Assembly: GCA_905373195.1 (NCBI GenBank)
Contig: CAJPSG010000112.1
Location: forward strand, 1-5,061
DNA from: Kingella oralis
GTDB lineage: Bacteria; Pseudomonadota; Gammaproteobacteria; Burkholderiales; Neisseriaceae
DNA length: 5,061 nucleotides
Reading direction: 5' to 3'
Under the pieces are notes generated by a model, which was not told where the DNA came from, made no database searches, and saw only the letters and a program-made list of their open reading frames with translations. The number at the start of each line of letters is the position of its first letter. The stretch's first letter is position 1. Below are positions 1-3,909 of this stretch, piece after piece. Position numbers and translations under genes: made by a program.

Positions 1-8
1 CGCGGATA

Positions 9-176
9 ATGAATACAGGTTCAAAGCAAAAGAAAGGCGACCCCGACGTGCAGGTCTGCTTCGCAGACTTCCCTCACTGCGCATCCTTTTTTCGGCGCGT
101 GCGAACTAGCCGCGCTACGCGCGTCGTCGGACAAGCGCACGCTTGTTTCCGAAAAAAGAATGCTGCGTTCGGCTGA
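9..176 (+). other. Doubtful 55-residue ORF in a structured intergenic element
   Basis: An ATG-initiated frame of 55 codons starts MNTGSKQKKGDPDVQVCF and ends at TGA 174-176. I do not recognise the product. It is basic with several Cys and Phe, and shows no signal peptide or membrane segment. It lies almost entirely over nested inverted repeats, and the opposite strand is also open over much of the stretch. Its reading could therefore simply follow from the palindromic DNA. The ribosome binding site cannot be judged because the window begins 8 nt upstream. It is recorded as a candidate only; a non-coding intergenic element is more likely. Confidence 0.15.
52..163. repeat. Nested inverted repeats: hairpin plus three-way-junction-like palindrome
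   Basis: Three levels of pairing are visible. An 8-bp hairpin (52-59 with 63-70, loop TTC, one G-T pair) stands alone. Then arms 81-95 and 149-163 pair over 15 positions with one mismatch, including TTTTTTCGG against CCGAAAAAA. Inside them sit two smaller hairpins: CGCGT 96-100 with ACGCG 117-121, and ACAAGCG 131-137 with CGCTTGT 140-146. The result would fold as a closing stem carrying two arms. It could be an intergenic repeat or MITE-like remnant, a structured RNA, or the edge of a terminator or attenuator region. No flanking target duplication was found, so its class is open. Confidence 0.45.
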
Positions 177-219
177 ACGTAGGAGAGAGGGTGGCAGTAG
201 TAAACAGTTGTGAAGCGTT

Positions 220-232
220 AGGCAGTCTGAAA
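220..232 (+). repeat. Variant DNA uptake sequence (AGGCAGTCTGAAA)
   Basis: This differs by one base from AGGCAGCCTGAAA (C to T at position 7). The change gives the GTCTGAA core used in the Neisseria and mucosa-type dialects, on a Kingella-type 5' half. It may be a decayed DUS or a hybrid. Confidence 0.55.
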
Positions 233-284
233 ACCAATCTATTCAGCAAAAAAACCGTGTGGCGGAACACCAAACTATTTTTGT

Positions 285-326
285 TTTTCAGGCTGCCTTT
301 AATGATGATTTAAGGCAGCCTGAAAA
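285..326. repeat. Inverted pair of exact DNA uptake sequences
   Basis: TTTCAGGCTGCCT at 286-298 (minus-strand DUS) faces AGGCAGCCTGAAA at 313-325 (plus-strand DUS). Arms 285-299 and 312-326 pair perfectly over 15 bp with a 12-nt AT-rich loop. The orientation places the A/T-rich ends of the DUS on the outside, so neither strand has a U-tract after the stem. It is therefore not a textbook intrinsic terminator, although it could still back up the terminator at 440-476. Confidence 0.8.
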
Positions 327-429
327 CAAGATACACAATGGAGCGGCGACGGCTCGTCGCCAAAATAACGCATTCAAATTGACTGCGCTGGCTGATTACC
401 ATGTCGGCAAACCGCCGATACTTCATTGT

Positions 430-442
430 AGGCAGCCTGAAA
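430..442 (+). repeat. DNA uptake sequence, exact
   Basis: The sequence is an exact 13-base AGGCAGCCTGAAA in intergenic DNA downstream of nadD. Its AAA end is shared with the run that forms the U-tract of the leftward terminator. It also forms a distant inverted pair with the one-mismatch copy at 495-507. Confidence 0.85.
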
Positions 443-476
443 AAACAAAACCGCTTGGTATGCCACCAAACGGTTT
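440..476 (-). terminator. Rho-independent terminator of the carbonic anhydrase-nadD operon
   Basis: Read leftward, AAACCG (476-471) and TTGGT (469-465) pair with ACCAA (459-455) and CGGTTT (453-448). One A-C opposition interrupts the stem, and the loop is 5 nt. The stem is followed by T, G and then six Ts (445-440). It lies about 20 nt past the nadD stop codon at 497-499. That position and the U-tract fit an intrinsic terminator. Half of the six-T run is contributed by the adjoining uptake sequence. Confidence 0.7.
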
Positions 477-494
477 CTTACTGGATAGATTAAC

Positions 495-507
495 TTTCAG
501 CCTGCCT
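495..507 (-). repeat. One-mismatch uptake sequence containing the nadD stop codon
   Basis: On the minus strand the sequence reads AGGCAGGCTGAAA, one base away from AGGCAGCCTGAAA. Its internal TGA (499-497) is the stop codon of nadD, and the preceding codons GCA GGC give the terminal Ala-Gly. Confidence 0.6.
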
Positions 508-1114
508 CCTCTCGATACAACCCCCACCCCTCAATCAACCGCCTCACCGCCGCAGGCACATCATTCCCAACATCCCCTCCCGCCGCCACCCTTTGCCGAA
601 CCGCGCTGGAACTGATGTCTAACAGCGGCGCAGCCAAGATTTTCAGGCTGCCCTGTTGCAACGCCTCGCCCAGCCAATCGCGCAGCTCATGCGGCGCATG
701 GTTAAGCGACTGCCCCGCGCGCGCCGCCACCGCAATATTCGTTAGCCGCACAAACGTGCGCCAGTTTTTCCACGTGTGCAGTTGCAGCAAGCTGTCCATC
801 CCCATCAGCCACCAAAGTTCAGCGTTGGCAAAATGCTGGCGAAAAATCTGCACCGTGTCCACGCTATACGTCGCCCCCTCGCGCACCATGTCCACATCGC
901 TTGCCGCAAAACGGCTATCGCCTGCAATCGCCGCTTCCACCATCGCCAAACGCCGCACCGCAGGCGTGCGCGTACTGTGTTTGTGATACGGCTCGCCCGC
1001 AGGCAAAAAAATCACATTATCCAAGCCCAATTCATCGGCAAACGCGCGCGCAATATGCAAATGTCCGTTGTGAATCGGGTCAAAACTGCCGCCGAACAGC
1101 CCCAGCCTAGCCAT
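497..1114 (-). CDS. nadD: Nicotinate-mononucleotide adenylyltransferase (NadD)
   Basis: NadD transfers AMP from ATP to nicotinate mononucleotide, giving deamido-NAD and pyrophosphate in cytosolic NAD biosynthesis. The 205-residue protein has the nucleotidyltransferase signature GGSFDPIHNGH at residues 8-18, where the two His residues and the glycines bind ATP phosphates. It also has a PAG-P-HK stretch, the ATYSVDT segment, MGMDSL with the following Trp, and the C-terminal ISSSAVR phosphate-binding motif at 167-173. Its length is normal for the family. I chose the ATG at 1114 over the TTG at 1132 because MARLGLFGGSFDP is the usual N-terminus and a purine-rich ribosome binding site (1119-1127) sits just upstream. 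The start overlaps the stop of the upstream carbonic anhydrase gene by 8 nt, so the two are probably translationally coupled. A DUS inside the gene (641-652) encodes Gly-Ser-Leu-Lys. Identity is secure. Confidence 0.96.
   Translation of the reverse strand: MARLGLFGGSFDPIHNGHLHIARAFADELGLDNVIFLPAGEPYHKHSTRTPAVRRLAMVEAAIAGDSRFAASDVDMVREGATYSVDTVQIFRQHFANAELWWLMGMDSLLQLHTWKNWRTFVRLTNIAVAARAGQSLNHAPHELRDWLGEALQQGSLKILAAPLLDISSSAVRQRVAAGGDVGNDVPAAVRRLIEGWGLYREEAG
641..652 (-). repeat. DNA uptake sequence 12-mer inside nadD
   Basis: This is an exact GGCAGCCTGAAA on the minus strand, preceded by G instead of A. It lies in sense orientation in nadD and is read as Gly-Ser-Leu-Lys, the same peptide that two DUS produce in infB. 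Confidence 0.85.
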
Positions 1115-1673
1115 CGCGCTCCCCCTTTTCAATCAAAGTTAATTTGCCCGTGCTCGGATGAATCACCAGCCCATGCACCACCACATTGCTCGGCATCAGC
1201 GGATGATGGCGAATCATGCCCACCGTATGGCGCACGCTCTGTTCCACATTATCAAAGCCCGTAAACCAGCCATCCAAATCAATCCCCGCATGGCGCAGCG
1301 TTTCAATGCGGTCGGCAGGAATGCCCCGCGCCTGCGCCGCATCCAGCATCGCCTCTGCCGTTAGCCCGCGCATGCCGCAATCAAAATGCGCAATCACCAT
1401 AATCTCCTCCACGCGCAATTCCAACACCGCCACCAGCAGCGAACGCATCACCGAACCCCACGGATGCGACACCACCGCCCCCGCGTTGCGAATCATCTTC
1501 ACATCGCCGTTTTTCACGCCCAAAGCCGCGTAAATCAGCTCCACAATCCGCGTGTCCATGCACGACAAAATCGCCAGCTTGCGCTCGGGGTATTTTGTGG
1601 TTTGATACGCCGCATACTGCTCGGCATCCACAAACGAGGCGTTGTACGCCAAAATCTTATCCAATTCAGACAT
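1107..1673 (-). CDS. Small beta-class carbonic anhydrase (YtiB/Rv1284-like length)
   Basis: This is a predicted zinc enzyme interconverting CO2 and bicarbonate in the cytosol. In 188 residues it carries the beta-class metal site: Cys38-x-Asp40-x-Arg42 in SCMDTR, and His96-x-x-Cys99 in HFDCG. Cys38, His96 and Cys99 would ligate zinc, and the Asp40/Arg42 dyad would gate the fourth ligand. The RNAGA segment after residue 61 and the C-terminal VHGLVIHPSTGKL also fit the family. The short length without an N-terminal extension resembles the compact YtiB/Rv1284 group rather than E. coli Can. The ATG at 1673 follows GGGAAG (1682-1687) by 8 nt. It is the first gene of a leftward operon with nadD. There is no obvious metabolic link to NAD synthesis beyond supplying bicarbonate to central metabolism. 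Family is secure; the gene name is not assigned. Confidence 0.93.
   Translation of the reverse strand: MSELDKILAYNASFVDAEQYAAYQTTKYPERKLAILSCMDTRIVELIYAALGVKNGDVKMIRNAGAVVSHPWGSVMRSLLVAVLELRVEEIMVIAHFDCGMRGLTAEAMLDAAQARGIPADRIETLRHAGIDLDGWFTGFDNVEQSVRHTVGMIRHHPLMPSNVVVHGLVIHPSTGKLTLIEKGERDG
1119..1127 (-). promoter_or_regulatory. Ribosome binding site of nadD, deciding the start
   Basis: AAGGGGGAG lies 4 nt from the ATG at 1114 and inside the last codons of the carbonic anhydrase gene. It would fall after the alternative TTG start at 1132, so it supports the ATG and argues for coupling. Confidence 0.7.
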
Positions 1674-1705
1674 CTTGTTATCTTCCCTGAAAACAAAAAA
1701 CGCGC

Positions 1706-1734
1706 ATTATGCAGGCTTTCAGGCAGCCTGAAAA
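1706..1734 (-). promoter_or_regulatory. Leftward promoter for carbonic anhydrase-nadD, with -35 inside a DUS
   Basis: On the minus strand, TTTTCA (1734-1729) is followed after exactly 17 nt by CATAAT (1711-1706), five of six bases matching TATAAT. Start of transcription would be near 1699, giving a leader of about 26 nt that includes the GGGAAG ribosome binding site. The -35 hexamer is built from the tail of the palindromic uptake sequence at 1717-1733. This is a prediction from sequence only. Confidence 0.55.
1717..1733. repeat. Palindromic uptake sequence reading as two DUS dialects
   Basis: TTTCAGGCAGCCTGAAA is an odd-length palindrome centred on one A. The plus strand (1721-1733) is an exact AG-kingDUS, AGGCAGCCTGAAA. 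The minus strand (1729-1717) is AGGCTGCCTGAAA, the form known as AG-simDUS in Simonsiella-type genomes. The overlap shares most bases. It lies between the divergent promoters and supplies the -35 of the leftward one. Confidence 0.8.
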
Positions 1735-1803
1735 TCGCAACCGCACCATCCGTTTAACCCCTTTTGCATCTCGCGCACCCATCCACCCGCAAAAATCCCA
1801 TCT

Positions 1804-1815
1804 TTTCAGGCTGCC
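1804..1815 (-). repeat. DNA uptake sequence 12-mer in the divergent promoter region
   Basis: This is an exact GGCAGCCTGAAA on the minus strand, with C rather than A in front. It lies about 17 nt upstream of the predicted -35 of the rimP promoter and does not overlap it. Confidence 0.8.
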
Positions 1816-1831
1816 GATTGCAAAACAATCC

Positions 1832-1860
1832 TTTTCATTTCAAGCCAAAAGCCTTATAAT
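1832..1860 (+). promoter_or_regulatory. Sigma-70-type promoter of the rimP-nusA-infB operon
   Basis: TTTTCA (1832-1837) lies 17 nt from a perfect TATAAT (1855-1860). The start would be near 1867, giving a leader of about 75 nt before the rimP ATG. The -35 hexamer is identical to that of the divergent carbonic anhydrase promoter. The next best -10, TATACA at 1918-1923, has no -35 at a suitable distance. Confidence 0.65.
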
Positions 1861-1885
1861 TGCGTCAATTTTTCACCCTCACACG

Positions 1886-1912
1886 AAAAATGACCCACGC
1901 GGTCATTTTTTT
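1886..1912 (+). terminator. Terminator-like hairpin in the rimP leader (possible attenuator)
   Basis: AAAAATGACC (1886-1895) pairs perfectly with GGTCATTTTT (1901-1910) around a 5-nt loop CACGC, and the T-run continues to 1912 (seven Ts). It begins about 20 nt after the predicted transcription start and ends 29 nt before the rimP ATG. No plus-strand gene lies upstream that it could serve, so it may control read-through into rimP-nusA-infB. NusA is known to autoregulate this operon in E. coli, which makes attenuation plausible but unproven here. The hairpin is symmetric enough to act in either direction. Confidence 0.55.
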
Positions 1913-1941
1913 GTATTTATACACTTTGTAAACAAGAAAAT

Positions 1942-2379
1942 ATGGACATTCAAAACATTTTAGACACCACCCTCCCCGGTCTCGGCTACGAGCTGGTGGA
2001 TTACGAACTCACCGCGCAAGGTACCTTGCGCGTGTTTATTGACAAAGCAGGCGGCATCACCGTGGACGACTGCGCCGCCGTCAGCAACCATTTAAGCCGC
2101 GTGTTTATGGTGGAAGACATTGACTACAAAAACCTAGAAATTTCCAGCCCTGGTTTGGATAGACCGCTGAAAAAAGCCGCCGATTTCATCCGCTTTGCGG
2201 GCAGCCAAATCAAGCTCAAAACCCGCCTGCCGGTGGACGGGCAAAAAAATTTCATCGGGCGCATAGAAGCCTTTGATGCCAACACGCAAACGCTCACCCT
2301 GTCGTTTGACGGCAAAACCGCCGAAATTGAGCTGGGCAATATAGACAAAGCCCGCCTAAAACCCGAATTTAAATTTTAA
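1942..2379 (+). CDS. rimP: Ribosome maturation factor RimP
   Basis: RimP binds free 30S subunits in the cytosol and helps late assembly of the small subunit. The 145-residue protein has the usual two domains. The N-terminal alpha/beta domain (about 1-83) contains GYELVDYEL at 15-23, LRVFID at 29-34 and the signature [10 protein letters not shown] at 69-78. The C-terminal SH3-like barrel (about 86-145) ends in [15 protein letters not shown]. Length and sequence are typical of Neisseriaceae. The ATG follows a weak ribosome binding site, AAGAAA (1934-1939), within an A-rich leader. It is the first gene of the operon, with nusA starting 17 nt after its stop. No tRNA gene precedes it, unlike the E. 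coli locus where metY heads the operon. Confidence 0.97.
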   Translation: MDIQNILDTTLPGLGYELVDYELTAQGTLRVFIDKAGGITVDDCAAVSNHLSRVFMVEDIDYKNLEISSPGLDRPLKKAADFIRFAGSQIKLKTRLPVDGQKNFIGRIEAFDANTQTLTLSFDGKTAEIELGNIDKARLKPEFKF

Positions 2380-2384
2380 CCATT

Positions 2385-2390
2385 AGGAGA
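2385..2390 (+). promoter_or_regulatory. Ribosome binding site supporting the GTG start of nusA
   Basis: AGGAGA sits 6 nt upstream of GTG 2397-2399. This fixes a non-ATG start that matches the conserved NusA N-terminus (M-x-KEIL). Confidence 0.8.
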
Positions 2391-2396
2391 CACAAC

Positions 2397-3899
2397 GTGA
2401 GCAAAGAGATATTGCTGCTAGCCGAAGCCTTGGCAAGCGAAAAAAACGTCAGCAACGAAATCGTATTTGAAGCGCTGGAAACCGCGCTGGGCATCGCCGC
2501 CAAGAAAAAAGCCGACCGCGAGCAAATGGATTTGGAAATCCGTATCGACCGCGAAACGGGCGACTACAAAACCATCCGCAAATGGCTCATCGTGGAAGAT
2601 TTGGATTACACCTATCCCGAGCTAGAAAAAACCATTGAGCAAATTCAAGAAGAGCAGCCTGAAATCCAAATCAGCGTGGGCGATTATTACGAAGAAGAAT
2701 TGCCCAACGAAGCCTTTGGGCGACAAGCCGCGCAAACCGCCAAGCAAATCATTTTGCAACGCATCCGCGATGCCGAGCGCGAGCAAATCTTGAATCACTT
2801 TTTGCAAACGCATGAAAGCATCGTAACAGGCACAGTCAAACGCATGGAACGCCACGGCATCATCGTGGAGCTTGCGCCCAAGCTGGATGCGCTGATTCCG
2901 CGCGAGCAAATGCTGCCCCGCGAAAACTATCGCGGCGGCGACCGCATCCGCGCGCTGTTTTGGAAGCTGGAAGAATTTAACGGCGGGCGCAAGCAAGTGT
3001 TGTTAAGCCGTTCCGCGCCCGATTTTGTGCGCGAATTGTTTGCGCAAGAAGTGCCCGAAATCGCCGATGGCTTGCTGGAAATCAAAGAAGTCGCCCGCGA
3101 CCCCGGGCAGCGCGCCAAAATCGCCGTGCTGGCACGCGACCAGCGCATAGACCCGCAAGGAACGTGCATTGGCGTGCGCGGTTCGCGTGTGAACGCTGTG
3201 TCTAACGAGATTGGCGGCGAGCGCATTGATGTGGTGCTGTGGTCGGACGACACCGCGCAATTTGTGATTAATGCACTCTCGCCCGCGCAAGTGAGCCGCA
3301 TTGTGATTGACGACGAATTGAACTCGGTGGACGTGATTGTTGCCGAAGACCAGCTGGCATTGGCAATTGGGCGCGGCGGGCAAAACGTGCGCTTGGCGGC
3401 CGAATTAACAGGCTTGCAACTCAACATTATGACGCTGCAAGAAGCCGAAGAGCGCACCGCAGCCGAAAGCGCGGCGGCGCGTAGCTTGTTTATGGAACAG
3501 CTTGAAGTGTCAGAAGACATTGCCGATGCGTTGGTAAACGAAGGCTTTGAAAGCGTGGAAGAAGTGGCTTATGTGCCCGCCAGCGAATTGTTGGAAGTGG
3601 AAGGCTTTGATGCCGAGCTGGCGGAAAGCCTGCGCGCCAAAGCGCGTGAAGTGGTGCTCAAAGCCGCCGAGGAAGCCGAAGCCAAGCTCAACGAAATTGA
3701 CGAAGATTTACGCACGTTGGATGGCGTGGATGAAGATATGCTGCGCGATTTAGCCGAAGCCAACATCACCAGCCGCGACGATTTGGCGGAGCTTTCCATC
3801 GCCGAGCTGATTGAAATCACAGGCGTGAGCCACGAAGAAGCCGAAAAAGCCATTTTGGCTGCCCGCGCCCATTGGTTCGCCGAAGAAGACAACGCATAA
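2397..3899 (+). CDS. nusA: Transcription termination/antitermination factor NusA
   Basis: NusA binds RNA polymerase and nascent RNA, promoting pausing and intrinsic termination, and taking part in rRNA antitermination complexes. The 500-residue product matches the proteobacterial architecture. It has an N-terminal polymerase-binding domain (about 1-130) and an S1 domain (about 137-203). KH1 carries GVRGSR at 259-264 and KH2 carries GRGGQN at 325-330. Two C-terminal acidic helix-hairpin-helix repeats (AR1 about 363-424, AR2 about 437-492) follow, the second ending near AARAHWF. Length is close to the 495 residues of E. coli. Translation starts at GTG with a good ribosome binding site. It sits between rimP (17 nt upstream) and infB (10 nt downstream) in the conserved order. 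A degenerate uptake sequence encodes residues 86-89. All expected domains are present and no key residue appears lost. Confidence 0.98.
   Translation: MSKEILLLAEALASEKNVSNEIVFEALETALGIAAKKKADREQMDLEIRIDRETGDYKTIRKWLIVEDLDYTYPELEKTIEQIQEEQPEIQISVGDYYEEELPNEAFGRQAAQTAKQIILQRIRDAEREQILNHFLQTHESIVTGTVKRMERHGIIVELAPKLDALIPREQMLPRENYRGGDRIRALFWKLEEFNGGRKQVLLSRSAPDFVRELFAQEVPEIADGLLEIKEVARDPGQRAKIAVLARDQRIDPQGTCIGVRGSRVNAVSNEIGGERIDVVLWSDDTAQFVINALSPAQVSRIVIDDELNSVDVIVAEDQLALAIGRGGQNVRLAAELTGLQLNIMTLQEAEERTAAESAAARSLFMEQLEVSEDIADALVNEGFESVEEVAYVPASELLEVEGFDAELAESLRAKAREVVLKAAEEAEAKLNEIDEDLRTLDGVDEDMLRDLAEANITSRDDLAELSIAELIEITGVSHEEAEKAILAARAHWFAEEDNA
2654..2664 (+). repeat. Degenerate uptake sequence inside nusA
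   Basis: GCAGCCTGAAA matches the last 11 bases of the DUS; the preceding two bases differ. It is read as Glu86-Gln-Pro-Glu-Ile, in the QPE frame that recurs in infB. It may be a chance match or a decayed DUS. Confidence 0.35.
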
Positions 3900-3902
3900 G
3901 GA
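3898..3902 (+). promoter_or_regulatory. Ribosome binding site of infB, overlapping the nusA stop codon
   Basis: AAGGA shares its first two bases with the TAA stop of nusA and lies 7 nt from the ATG at 3910. It identifies this ATG as the true start. The first 327 residues contain no other Met, so this decides that the IF2 N-terminus is short. Confidence 0.8.
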
Positions 3903-3909
3903 ATAACAG

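Noticed and set aside
259..615. A 118-codon plus-strand frame running through intergenic DNA into nadD
   Set aside because: It reads through DUS copies and a terminator and then antisense to nadD. The QPE and FQAAF peptides come from uptake sequences and no start signal is convincing.
1115..1132. TTG start at 1132 giving nadD six extra residues
   Set aside because: The ribosome binding site AAGGGGGAG lies inside this extension, and the ATG at 1114 gives the family-typical N-terminus.
1918..1923. TATACA as an alternative -10 closer to rimP
   Set aside because: No -35-like hexamer lies 16-18 nt upstream; the position falls in the loop and stem of the leader hairpin.
2927..3520. A 197-codon minus-strand frame opposite nusA
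   Set aside because: It lies entirely within the KH-domain region of nusA, where the plus-strand protein is unambiguous.
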